A stretch of DNA of 64,000 nucleotides from Hyphomicrobium_A sp965243865 (GTDB lineage Bacteria; Pseudomonadota; Alphaproteobacteria; Rhizobiales; Hyphomicrobiaceae). Position numbers and translations under genes: made by a program. Below, piece by piece: positions 25,380 through 34,332 of this stretch. The notes below the pieces were generated by a model, which was not told where the DNA came from, did no database searches, and was given only the letters and a program-made list of their open reading frames with translations. Location of the stretch: positions 2,046,001 to 2,110,000 of the forward strand of contig NZ_OZ251603.1 of assembly GCF_965243865.1 (NCBI RefSeq), read 5' to 3'. Every line of letters starts with the position of its first letter. Position 1 is the stretch's first letter.

Positions 25380-28300
25380 TTAGCCTTCTTTACGCGGCTT
25401 GCCAGGTGGCGTTGCCCCCGCACCATGTTTCTCGAGCTCACGCTGGCCAGCGCCGTCGGCGGGCGGCGGCCACGGCACGCCTGCAAGCTTGGCGAGGCTT
25501 TCGGCCATCGCCGGAGGCAATCCAGAGAAATCAGGCTTGGCAGGCTTACCGCCATTGGCAATGCGGTTTGCTGCCGGACCGAGCCGCGGCTTCGCGGATT
25601 GGCCACCGCGCGGCGCATTCCGCACCGGCCGCGTCGTCGGCTCCTGTCGTGCAGCCTGCGATGGCGGCTCTTGGGGCGCTGCGTTGCGCCCGCCTGACGC
25701 GGCCATTCCTGACGAGGCCATTGGAGGCGGCGCCTCGCCAGCCTGCGGCGGCATCTGTTGGTGCCCCAAGTCGTGCGACAGCCCGTGCGGCAAGTCATGC
25801 GGCATGCCGCCGGGCAGGCCAGGCGGAGGCGGCATCGGCGGCCGCTGGTCGTCCGCGAAATCGTCGGGCAACGGCGGTGCGCCATTCATGGGCGGCATCA
25901 TCGGTGGGCCGCCCTGATCGTGCATCGGCGCGGCCTGAGGCTCGAGCGGAGGCGGCGTGCTGAACTGCTCCATATGCTGAGGTGGCGGCACGCCGAAATC
26001 GGCCTGCTGCGGCCTGCCGTCGAACTCGAAGGAGGCAGGCTGCGCTGCAAACGACGCCTGCGGTTCGCCATCAGCCATATGATCGTGCATCGGCGGCGGC
26101 GCATGATGCGGCGGCGGCATTGGCAGATGCTCGCCCGTCTGATCGGCCATCATATGATCCGACATAGGCGGCAGCGAGAAATCGAGCCCAACCCCGTTTC
26201 CGTTAGGCGCTGACTGCAGCGGCGGCGGCGGACCGCCCGTTACAATGCGCGGCAACTGCAGTTGTCCGTTGCCATCTCCAACCGGCGGCGGCGTCATCCG
26301 CCCGAGCACGCCATTGCGCAACCGCGCGCGCACCGCGCTCTGCTGCGGCTGCACCGGCGCGGCGGGAGCATGCCCGTTCACATGCGGCGCCCCTTCCGGT
26401 GCGGCGGCACCATTCGTTGCCACCAACTCGTCGGCCGACTTCTTCGAACGCTTCGTCTTTGCCCGGAACAGACCGCGCGGCCGCAGCTTGTGCTCTGCCG
26501 TGCGCACCATCTTCAGAAGCTGCAGCACGTCGCGATCCGTCATCGGCTCGCCGTAGTAGAAGCCCTGCGCGTATTGGCAGTTGATCGACCGCAGGAACCC
26601 GACGTCCTCCGGAGACTCGACGCCCTCGGCCACGACGTTCTTCCCGAGCTCGTGCGCCAGCGCCACGATCGAGCGCACGATCGCCGACCCCGCGCCGCCA
26701 CTTTCGCCGCTCGCCTGCACCAGTGCCCGGTCGATCTTGATCGTATCGAACGGGAACCGCTGCAGATAGGCGAGTGAGGAATAGCCCGTTCCGAAGTCGT
26801 CCAGCGCCAGCTCCGCACCTGCCCCGCGCAGCCACTCCAGTATCTCCGTCGCCTGCTCCGGATTCTCCATCACCAGGCTCTCGGTGATCTCCAGCCGCAG
26901 CGATCCCTTCGGCACGATGTTGCGTCCAAGGATGTGCCGGATCTCTTGGATCAGGTTCTGGCGGAATATCTGCCGGCTGGAAATGTTCACCGACACGAAC
27001 AGCGGCCGCTCCTCGCGCGGCAACTCGCGCTGCCACCGCGCCGCCTCGTGCGCCGCGCGCAAAAGCACGTGCGATCCCAGACGCACGATGAGGTCCGACT
27101 GCTCGGCGATTGGAATGAACTCGACCGGGCTCATCAGGCCGCGCTTGGGATGCTCCCAGCGCACCAGCGCCTCGAAGCCGGCAAGCTCTTCGGTCGGCAG
27201 ATAGATGATCGGCTGATAGAAAACTTTGATCTGGTTCTTCGCGAGCGCCTTGCGCAGGTCGCTCTCCATCGTCACCCGGTCATCGCGATCCGCGCGCATC
27301 TCAGGCCGGAAGATCTCGATCCGGTCCGCACCGCCGCGCTTGGCGCGGTACATCGCGATCTCGGCTTCCTTGTAGAGGTCGAGGTGGCTCGGCGTCTGTC
27401 CGTCATAAACTGCGATGCCGATCGAGCCGGTCAGCACGATCTCCTGGCCCGCGATCTTGATCGGCGCACGCAGCGAGCGGCGCACCCGCTCGGCAAGACC
27501 GGCAAGATCCTGCGGGCTCTGCTCCGACACCAAAAGAATCGCAAACTGATCGCCGCCCACGCGCGCCAGCGTATCCTGCGGCCCAAGGTGGCTTTGCAGG
27601 CGCCGCGCCACCGTCAGCAGCAGGCTGTCACCGACCACCAGCCCGAACGACACGTTCACGCTTTTGAACTTGTCGATATCGATGAAGATGACGCTCGGCC
27701 GCACGCCGTTCTCGCTGGCGGCGCGAGTGGCTGCCACGCCCAGCCGGTCCAGCAGCAATTCGCGGTTGGGCAGCCCCGTCAGACTGTCGTGCACGGCATC
27801 GTGCAGCAGCCGCTCATGCGCGCGCTTGGCGTCGGTCACGTCGCGCACCAGGCCGACGCAACGCATCGCCCGCGCATCCTCGTTCGGCACGCTGGCCGCT
27901 TCCAGCTCGAACCAGCGATAGCTGTTGTCCGTGTGGCGCATGCGGAACTCAGTGCGAATGCGCGCCCAGGTACGTTCCTGCACCGACCACAAGATCATGC
28001 GGAATCGTTCGCGATCCGCCGGATGCAGATGCTTGGCGAAGTCCTCGACCTTGGTGCACAGCTCGCCCGGATTGAGCCCCAGCGACGCCTCGATCGCCGG
28101 GCTCACCTTGATCTCGTCGCGCCGCGCGCTCCATTCCCACACCGCGGAACCCGCGCCGTCGACCGCCAGCGCCCGCAATTGCAGTTCGCTAGGCGCGGCG
28201 CCGAACAGCGGCTCCAGCGAGCGGAATGCGAACTGCGTCACCGTGAAGCCGATCAGGATGAGGATCAGCACCAGACCGGCTACGAGGCCCTGCACCGCGG

Positions 28301-29420
28301 CATCGCCCTGCAGCCGGCCCGTCAGCACCATGGCTGCGCCGAATATCCAGATCAGGAACGGGATCCACGGCGGGATCAGCGACAAAGCGCGATCCTGCCC
28401 GCGCAGCGCTAAGAACAGCGCGAACGCCCCGCCGACGCCACCGATTACCAGGAACGACATGCGGGCGAACGTCGACGCCAGCCGCGGGTCAATGACCGCC
28501 ACCGCAACGAGCGTCAGCTGCGCAATGATCCACACCGTGAACAGCATGCGTATCAGGCCATGCCAGAACGCGATGCGCAGGAACACGGATATGAATATGA
28601 CGAGACTTGCCGCCACCGCGGACTCGGCCGCCGCCCGGTAGACGGCATTGTCCTCCGGTTTGAGCTGGAACAGCTTATGGAAGAAGCCGAAGTCGACGCA
28701 CAGGTAGGCGAGCACGCACCACGCGACCAGAGCCGCACTCGGGAAGATCGCCTTGTGGTTCGCCGCGAAAATTGCCGTGAGGAAGATCGCCAGAAGACCG
28801 GTCAAGCCGATCAGCACGCCGTTCATCAGCAGCCGGTCGCGCGAGTAGAGCTCGTACTCAACCGGCTTCCACAGATAGAGCCGCGCCAGCCGATCCGACG
28901 ACAGCTCGACCACGTAGGTCACCGTCTGCCCCGGCTCGATCGTGATGCGGAAAATGTCGGCGCGATCACTTTTGATGCGCTCGGGCACGAAGCCCATCGA
29001 CGGCGTCACCGCCTCGATGCGCTGCGCATCGAGGTCCGGCCATACGGCGCCCGAACCGACGATGCTGTAGCGCTGCGCGGTGAGCCAACGTTCGACCGGC
29101 TTGTCCGTCGGATTGGTGAGTGCAAACACCAGCCAGTTCGGACTGGTGCCAGCCGTTTTCGCCGTCACCGAGATACGGCCCGTCATGCCGTCGGCCGCCG
29201 GCGCCGTTTCAACCTGCAGACTATCGCCACGCGAATCGTAGAATTCGCCCAGCGTCGTCACCTCGACGCGATCCTGATCCGGCTCGATCACGATCGGCTT
29301 CAGGGCGAACGCGCGCCCGGGCAGAGCAACCAGCATCACCAGTATGGCGAGCAACAGATAGGCGCCGGCGCCAACGCGGGCACCGCGCACGAATCCGGTT
29401 CCTCGCCCACCAGCGATCAT
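25380..29420 (-). CDS. Membrane-bound PAS-GGDEF-EAL protein with long Pro/Met/His-rich tail
   Basis: At 1346 residues this is the largest protein here. Order: signal or first span (about 19-40), a periplasmic beta domain (about 45-200), a block of about seven spans (about 205-405), a PAS domain (about 428-535), GGDEF (about 548-710), EAL (about 730-985), then about 370 residues of disordered tail. The GGDEF motif is changed to GGDQF near residue 621, so cyclase activity is doubtful. The EAL side keeps EALVRWEHP, VNISSRQ, LEITES and DDFGTGYSS, so it probably hydrolyses c-di-GMP. The tail has many Pro, Met, His and Gly residues (for example HHAPPPMHDHMADG) and one basic patch. Its start overlaps the RimJ-like gene's stop by 4 nt. 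Confidence 0.9.
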   Translation of the reverse strand: MIAGGRGTGFVRGARVGAGAYLLLAILVMLVALPGRAFALKPIVIEPDQDRVEVTTLGEFYDSRGDSLQVETAPAADGMTGRISVTAKTAGTSPNWLVFALTNPTDKPVERWLTAQRYSIVGSGAVWPDLDAQRIEAVTPSMGFVPERIKSDRADIFRITIEPGQTVTYVVELSSDRLARLYLWKPVEYELYSRDRLLMNGVLIGLTGLLAIFLTAIFAANHKAIFPSAALVAWCVLAYLCVDFGFFHKLFQLKPEDNAVYRAAAESAVAASLVIFISVFLRIAFWHGLIRMLFTVWIIAQLTLVAVAVIDPRLASTFARMSFLVIGGVGGAFALFLALRGQDRALSLIPPWIPFLIWIFGAAMVLTGRLQGDAAVQGLVAGLVLILILIGFTVTQFAFRSLEPLFGAAPSELQLRALAVDGAGSAVWEWSARRDEIKVSPAIEASLGLNPGELCTKVEDFAKHLHPADRERFRMILWSVQERTWARIRTEFRMRHTDNSYRWFELEAASVPNEDARAMRCVGLVRDVTDAKRAHERLLHDAVHDSLTGLPNRELLLDRLGVAATRAASENGVRPSVIFIDIDKFKSVNVSFGLVVGDSLLLTVARRLQSHLGPQDTLARVGGDQFAILLVSEQSPQDLAGLAERVRRSLRAPIKIAGQEIVLTGSIGIAVYDGQTPSHLDLYKEAEIAMYRAKRGGADRIEIFRPEMRADRDDRVTMESDLRKALAKNQIKVFYQPIIYLPTEELAGFEALVRWEHPKRGLMSPVEFIPIAEQSDLIVRLGSHVLLRAAHEAARWQRELPREERPLFVSVNISSRQIFRQNLIQEIRHILGRNIVPKGSLRLEITESLVMENPEQATEILEWLRGAGAELALDDFGTGYSSLAYLQRFPFDTIKIDRALVQASGESGGAGSAIVRSIVALAHELGKNVVAEGVESPEDVGFLRSINCQYAQGFYYGEPMTDRDVLQLLKMVRTAEHKLRPRGLFRAKTKRSKKSADELVATNGAAAPEGAPHVNGHAPAAPVQPQQSAVRARLRNGVLGRMTPPPVGDGNGQLQLPRIVTGGPPPPLQSAPNGNGVGLDFSLPPMSDHMMADQTGEHLPMPPPHHAPPPMHDHMADGEPQASFAAQPASFEFDGRPQQADFGVPPPQHMEQFSTPPPLEPQAAPMHDQGGPPMMPPMNGAPPLPDDFADDQRPPMPPPPGLPGGMPHDLPHGLSHDLGHQQMPPQAGEAPPPMASSGMAASGGRNAAPQEPPSQAARQEPTTRPVRNAPRGGQSAKPRLGPAANRIANGGKPAKPDFSGLPPAMAESLAKLAGVPWPPPADGAGQRELEKHGAGATPPGKPRKEG

Positions 29421-30031
29421 TCCGCAGAGACCTCCGCGTCGCCATCTCCGCGCACATCGCTGCTCAGCAGCGCATGCAGCAGATGATCCTCCCAGACGCC
29501 GTTGATCTTCAGCAGCTGGCGCGCAAAGCCCTCACGCCGGAAGCCGTTGCGCTCCAGCACGCGGATAGACGCGGCATTGCTCGGCATCGTCGCTGCTTCG
29601 ACGCGATGCAGATGCAGCGTATCGAACGCAAAGGCGATCGCTGCCCGCACCGCCTCGGTCATGTAGCCGCGCCCCGTGTGAGGCTTGCCGATCCAATACC
29701 CGAGCACACTCGTCTGCGTGACGCCACGGCGCACGTTGGAGAGCGTCAGGCCGCCGATGAGGCGATCATCGGCCTCCGAGAAGATCAGATACGCATAGCC
29801 GAGGTCGTCGCGCGCCTCGCGCTGGTAGTGCCGCACGCGGCGGCGGTAAGCCCCGCGCGATAGCTCATCGCGCTGCCATTGCGGCTCCCACGGCGTCAGG
29901 TGATCCCGGCTCATGGCGCGTAGCTCGGCCCAGTCCGCGTAATCGCCGAGCATCGGCGCGCGCAGCCATACGCTGCGCCCGCGCAGAATCATCGAGTTCT
30001 CAAACCCGGACGAGGATCGAAGGAATGCCAT
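29417..30031 (-). CDS. RimJ-like GNAT N-acetyltransferase
   Basis: A 204-residue acetyltransferase related to ribosomal-protein N-terminal acetylases: LRAPMLGDYADWAELRAMSR at the start, the acetyl-CoA loop GKPHTGRGYMTEAV, then HRVEAATMPSNAASIRVLER and the ENGFRREG-type ending. GGGGGA lies 9 nt before the ATG. Its last codons overlap the start of the EAL gene (ATGA), so both are made from one mRNA. The substrate is unknown. Confidence 0.88.
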   Translation of the reverse strand: MAFLRSSSGFENSMILRGRSVWLRAPMLGDYADWAELRAMSRDHLTPWEPQWQRDELSRGAYRRRVRHYQREARDDLGYAYLIFSEADDRLIGGLTLSNVRRGVTQTSVLGYWIGKPHTGRGYMTEAVRAAIAFAFDTLHLHRVEAATMPSNAASIRVLERNGFRREGFARQLLKINGVWEDHLLHALLSSDVRGDGDAEVSAE

Positions 30032-30052
30032 CGGCCGCTGTCCCCCGGGGCG

Positions 30053-31321
30053 CTAGTTGCGGATCAACTCCGCGGCCCGCTCTGCAAACTTGCGCGAGCG
30101 CCGCCCGCTGCCAACCACCGAGACCGAAACACCACCATCGATGAGTTCGGCCGCAAAATCACGCACATTATCGGCCGTCACCGCATCGACCTTTTCCATC
30201 AGTTCGTCGTTTTCGAGCACCCGGTTGTGCGTCAGTACGTTGCGCGCCAGTTGCTCGGCCCGCGCCGAGCTGCTCTCCAAGCTCATCAACAGCCCAGCTT
30301 TGAGCTGCGCCTTCGAACGGGCAAGTTCCGCAGCATCCGGCAGAGTTTCCGCAGCGCGCTTCAACTCCCCCCCGATGACGTCGATGAGTTGCCCCATCAA
30401 TGCAGCTCCAGTTGCCGCGTGAATTCCGAACAATCCCGCATCACGCAACCCCCAGGCCGTCGAATAGATCGCGTAGCAGAGCCCTCGTTTCTCGCGCACC
30501 TCCTGAAACAGTCGCGACGACATGCCCCCGCCGAACAGCCCGGAAAACACCTGAGCGGCGAAAAAGGCATCGCTCCTGTAGGAGGGACTGGCGAACCCGA
30601 TCAGTAGATGGCTCTGCTCGAATGGCTTCTCTGAAACGCGCACTCCCCCGACGTACTTGGCCGCCCGTTCTCCGGTTGTTCGCTTGTCGTCAGTCAGCCC
30701 TCCGAATAGGGCTTCAGCGTGGCGGACCACCTTTTCGTGGCGGATAGCGCCGGCCGCCGCAATCACCATGTTTCCCGGCCCATAGCGGCGCCCGAGGAAG
30801 CGCTTCAAATCACCCGAGCTGAACGCCGAGACACTCTTCGGCGTCCCGAGAATCGGACGCCCCACAGCCTGCAGTGGAAAAGCCGCGTCGTGCAGCAGGT
30901 CGTAGCCGATGTCATCGGGGCTATCGAGCGTGGAGGCGATCTCCTGCAGGATCACCTGCCGCTCCCCTTCCAGCTCCGGCCGCCCGAACGCCGAGTTCTG
31001 CAGGATGTCGGCGATCAGCTCCAGCGCGACGCCTTCATCGCCCTTCAGCACCCGCGCGTAATAGGCAGTCGACTCCATGCTGGTGGCGGCGTTGAGATCA
31101 CCGCCGACGCCTTCGATCTCCTCGGCGATCTGCTGCGCCGTACGCCGCCGCGTGCCCTTGAAGGCCATGTGCTCGAGGAAATGCGAGATACCGTGCTCGC
31201 GATCCGTCTCGTGACGCGCCCCGGCGCCGACCCACAACCCCAGCGAAACCGTCTCCAGGTGGGGCATATTATCGGTCACCACCCTGAGGCCATTGCGAAG
31301 TTTCGTCAGCTTCACCGCCAT
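30053..31321 (-). CDS. M16 zinc peptidase (processing-peptidase-like)
   Basis: A 422-residue metalloprotease of the pitrilysin family. The inverted zinc motif HFLEH (HGISHFLEHMAFKGT) is complete, with the distal Glu expected about 75 residues later. A C-terminal homologous domain follows, with the R/Y pair region EKRGLCYAIYS. It is close to mitochondrial processing peptidase beta subunits. A TGGAG site 8 nt upstream supports the ATG at 31321, 10 nt inside the end of thrC. Confidence 0.94.
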   Translation of the reverse strand: MAVKLTKLRNGLRVVTDNMPHLETVSLGLWVGAGARHETDREHGISHFLEHMAFKGTRRRTAQQIAEEIEGVGGDLNAATSMESTAYYARVLKGDEGVALELIADILQNSAFGRPELEGERQVILQEIASTLDSPDDIGYDLLHDAAFPLQAVGRPILGTPKSVSAFSSGDLKRFLGRRYGPGNMVIAAAGAIRHEKVVRHAEALFGGLTDDKRTTGERAAKYVGGVRVSEKPFEQSHLLIGFASPSYRSDAFFAAQVFSGLFGGGMSSRLFQEVREKRGLCYAIYSTAWGLRDAGLFGIHAATGAALMGQLIDVIGGELKRAAETLPDAAELARSKAQLKAGLLMSLESSSARAEQLARNVLTHNRVLENDELMEKVDAVTADNVRDFAAELIDGGVSVSVVGSGRRSRKFAERAAELIRN

Positions 31322-32730
31322 TGGCGCTGCTCCAGTACGGCGCGCGTCAGCGCTTCCACATGCCCTTCCGCAACACCGATATCGTTGTCGATGGTGGTGA
31401 AGCGCTCTTCCGCGGTCATTAGGTCGGAAAGCCGTTCCGGCAGCGGTGGCCGCGCACCCGTGATCGCCTCCATCGCATCGGGGAACTTCGCCGGATGCGC
31501 CGTCGACAAGATGACCTGCGGAACGCGCCCCGAGGGCCCAAGCTCCCGCTCCGCCGCAACGATCGCGCATGCGGTATGCGGGTCGGCGAGATATCCGCTT
31601 TCACCAGCCGTGCGCCGGATCGCTTCCACAACGTCCGCTTCGCTCGCCGCTGCTGCTGCAAAGTCCCGCCGCATTGCCTCGCTCAGCGGACCGAGATCGA
31701 AGCTCTTCGTCTCTCGCAACGCGCTCATTTTCGCGCGGATCAGTGGCGCATCCCGCCCGGAAGCCTCGAACAGATAGCGCTCGAAGTTCGACGAAATCTG
31801 AATGTCCATCGACGGCGAGCTGGTCGCCACCACCTCGCGCATCTCATAGCTGCCCTCGTGCAGCGTACGCGGCAAGATGTCGTTGACGTTGGACGCGATC
31901 ACCAGCTTGTCGATCGGCAGCCCCATGCGCTTTGCCACGTAACCGGCGAAAATGTCGCCGAAATTGCCCGTCGGCACGACGAACGACACTGCCCGGTATG
32001 GCGCACCGAGCGCCACCGCGGCGACGAAGTAGTACGTCACCTGCCCGGCAATACGCGCCCAATTGATCGAGTTGACACCCGCCAGCGCCACGCGATCGCG
32101 GAACCCGTGATCGTTGAACATCGCCTTCACGAGCGCCTGGCAGTCATCGAAGTTGCCGCGCACCGAGATGGCGTGCACGTTGTCTTCTCTCGGCGTTGTC
32201 ATCATCCGCCGCTGCACGTCCGAAACACGCCCCTCCGGGAATAGGATGGCGATGTCGACATGCGGCGAGCCGCGGAATGCTTCGATTGCGGCGCCACCCG
32301 TGTCGCCGGACGTCGCCCCCACGATCGTCGCCCGCGCATTGCGCGCCGCCAGCACGCGGTCCATCAGCCGCGCCAGCAACTGCATCGCCACGTCCTTGAA
32401 AGCCAGCGTCGGCCCGTGGAACAACTCCAGCACCCAGCGGTTGGTCCCGATCTGCGCCAGCGGCGTCACCGCGACATGATCGAAGGGGGCATAGGCCGCG
32501 CGGGTCATCGCCAGCAGCTCTTCACGCGAGATGGCTCCCCCCGTGAACGGGTGGATCACCTCGACCGCCACCTCGGCGAACGGCTTTCCAGCCAGCGCCG
32601 CGATCGTCTCGTGCGACAGGGTCGGCCACGTCTCGGGGACGTACAGCCCCCCGTCCCTGGCCAGCCCAGCGAGGACCACGTCCTCAAAGCCCAGTGGAGG
32701 CGCTTCACCTCGGGTCGAGATGTAGTTCAA
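31312..32730 (-). CDS. thrC: Threonine synthase
   Basis: A PLP enzyme turning O-phosphohomoserine into threonine. The start is the TTG of LNYISTRGEAPPLGF, exactly where family members begin; GGAG lies about 10 nt upstream. The longer frame from 32847 adds 39 residues without family resemblance. The PLP lysine is in GPTLAFKDVAMQLL, the phosphate-binding loop in GATSGDTGGAAIEA, and VVPTGNFGDIFAGY is intact. 472 residues. It heads a minus-strand operon thrC-M16 peptidase-rimJ-EAL. Confidence 0.94.
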   Translation of the reverse strand: MNYISTRGEAPPLGFEDVVLAGLARDGGLYVPETWPTLSHETIAALAGKPFAEVAVEVIHPFTGGAISREELLAMTRAAYAPFDHVAVTPLAQIGTNRWVLELFHGPTLAFKDVAMQLLARLMDRVLAARNARATIVGATSGDTGGAAIEAFRGSPHVDIAILFPEGRVSDVQRRMMTTPREDNVHAISVRGNFDDCQALVKAMFNDHGFRDRVALAGVNSINWARIAGQVTYYFVAAVALGAPYRAVSFVVPTGNFGDIFAGYVAKRMGLPIDKLVIASNVNDILPRTLHEGSYEMREVVATSSPSMDIQISSNFERYLFEASGRDAPLIRAKMSALRETKSFDLGPLSEAMRRDFAAAAASEADVVEAIRRTAGESGYLADPHTACAIVAAERELGPSGRVPQVILSTAHPAKFPDAMEAITGARPPLPERLSDLMTAEERFTTIDNDIGVAEGHVEALTRAVLEQRQWR

Positions 32731-33027
32731 ATCCGAAAGTCTCCGTGCGAGATGACGCGTCCGCGCCCTTACGCAATGATCGAGCAATTCGCCGTTATCT
32801 TCAAACGGTGGCCACTGCCCTACGCTCAGGCCCAACCACTCTAGCAAGGCTTTGATTCGGTTGTGATTTTATCGTCCGCCATGATTGCGACGCCGGCCCC
32901 GGCATTTCCGAGGCCTCTGGCGAGCCTTGCTGGCGGACAGTAGTGCCGCGGCAAGGCGCCTACAAGCGATCCGCACGCCGCTGCGACGCACGGCCGGCTT
33001 CACCTGGGGCGAGCAGACGTCCGAGGG

Positions 33028-33822
33028 TTAATCACGCATCGACGTCTCTGTGCCGCCGGCCCCCCCGCCAGCCCCCTGGCCGTTGCGTGCCGGGGCGGTC
33101 CGCGAAATCGCGAATGCAACGAACACGGCAATCAGCGCCACCGCCAGCCCATACCATGTCAGCGCATATTCGAGGTGCCGGTTGGGAAGCGTCAGCCGCG
33201 TCACACCGCCGTGCGGCCAGCCGCCCGGAGGCGCAGGATCGGCCTCCGCGTCGACGTAGAAGCGATGCACTGTCTTGCTGCCCGGCCCTGCCGTCGCGGC
33301 CGCCATTCCCTCGATGTCGCGCCAATACCAGATGTTGCGCGTCTGGTCGTTGCTAGGAATGAACATGCCTTGCTGATCGGGGTGCCGCGTCAGACCGGTG
33401 ATGCTCACCTCACCCGATACCTGCCCGGCCGCCCGCCGAGCGGGATCCTTGAGGTCGTTGGGCACGAACCCGCGGTTGACCAGCACCACGCCATCCCCCG
33501 TCACCACCAGCGGCGTGATGACGTGAAATCCCGGCGCGCCAGCCTCATCGAGCGCGTAAAGGTGGATTTCCTTGGCATGGTCGAACCGACCGGAAACGGC
33601 GACCCGCGTATATTCGACGTCCTCGCCGCGCGCCGCACGCGCCTCCACGTCCGCAAGCGCCACGGGTGCCGCATGGGCCCGCTCATGGATGGCCGTGACC
33701 AGCCCTTCCTTCCACGCCAGCCGCTGCATCTGCCACGTGCCCAGCGCTATGAGGCCGGCCATGCCAACGAGCACGGCCAGCGCCGGCCACAGCAAGCGTC
33801 TTTCCTGTAATGCTTTGAGCAC
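33028..33822 (-). CDS. SURF1 family cytochrome oxidase assembly protein
   Basis: SURF1 assists heme a insertion into COX1. The 264-residue protein has the expected two spans, near residues 13-31 and 222-242, flanking a periplasmic domain containing GRFDHAKEIHLY, VLVNRGFVP and NIWYWRDIEGMA. It is the last gene of the minus-strand cytochrome oxidase cluster, 45 nt beyond the DUF983 gene. Confidence 0.93.
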   Translation of the reverse strand: MLKALQERRLLWPALAVLVGMAGLIALGTWQMQRLAWKEGLVTAIHERAHAAPVALADVEARAARGEDVEYTRVAVSGRFDHAKEIHLYALDEAGAPGFHVITPLVVTGDGVVLVNRGFVPNDLKDPARRAAGQVSGEVSITGLTRHPDQQGMFIPSNDQTRNIWYWRDIEGMAAATAGPGSKTVHRFYVDAEADPAPPGGWPHGGVTRLTLPNRHLEYALTWYGLAVALIAVFVAFAISRTAPARNGQGAGGGAGGTETSMRD

Positions 33823-33867
33823 GTCTAGAAGTGCCAGAATGCCGGCGGCGCCGGCCGATGCCGAGAT

Positions 33868-34239
33868 TCAATCATGCTTGAAGCGGCCTTCCTCTGCCTT
33901 GTTCCGGTATTGCAGGACGATGAGTGTCGCCTTGAGGAAACGCAACAGCGCCAGCGCGATCAGCGGAGTACCGAGCCCCCATAGGACCATGTGCACCCAC
34001 ACCGGCGGCTCGAACGTAAATTCTACATAGAGCGCCAGGCCGCACACGAGGAAGCCCAGAATAAAGATGCCGAACACCGCCGGGCCGTCGCCGGTGTCGA
34101 TGAAGCGATAATTGAGATCGCACTTACCGCACTTGTCTCGCAATTCGAGCACATTTTTGAACAGCGGAGCCTCCCCGCATCGCGGACAGCGCGCCAAGAC
34201 TGCAGCGTAGAAAGGTGAGACAGGCCGGGGCTCGGACAC
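33868..34239 (-). CDS. DUF983 family membrane protein
   Basis: A 123-residue protein with two Cys pairs near the start (ARCPRCGEAPLF and DKCGKCDLNY), forming a zinc ribbon, then two membrane spans (about residues 53-73 and 80-100). DUF983 proteins sit beside ctaE in most alphaproteobacterial oxidase clusters, so an assembly role is likely but unproven. Confidence 0.9.
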   Translation of the reverse strand: MSEPRPVSPFYAAVLARCPRCGEAPLFKNVLELRDKCGKCDLNYRFIDTGDGPAVFGIFILGFLVCGLALYVEFTFEPPVWVHMVLWGLGTPLIALALLRFLKATLIVLQYRNKAEEGRFKHD

Positions 34240-34279
34240 GCAAGGCTCCGTTGCGGTGATTTCGCTTCCACAATAGCAC

Positions 34280-34301
34280 AGGGCGGCCGATGGGCCGCCC
34301 T
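34280..34301 (-). terminator. GC-rich hairpin after ctaE
   Basis: A 9-bp perfect stem (AGGGCGGCC, loop GATG, GGCCGCCCT) lies between the ctaE stop and the DUF983 start. There is no U-tract on either strand, so it may slow or partly stop transcription, or protect the mRNA 3' end, rather than be a full terminator. Confidence 0.45.
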
Positions 34302-34332
34302 GACAAGTGATCAGTTTAAAACTTCTAGCCGA

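Noticed and set aside
32731..33027. Threonine leader or attenuator before thrC
   Set aside because: No run of Thr or Ile codons and no terminator pair. Only a 13-codon chance frame (32885-32844) is present.
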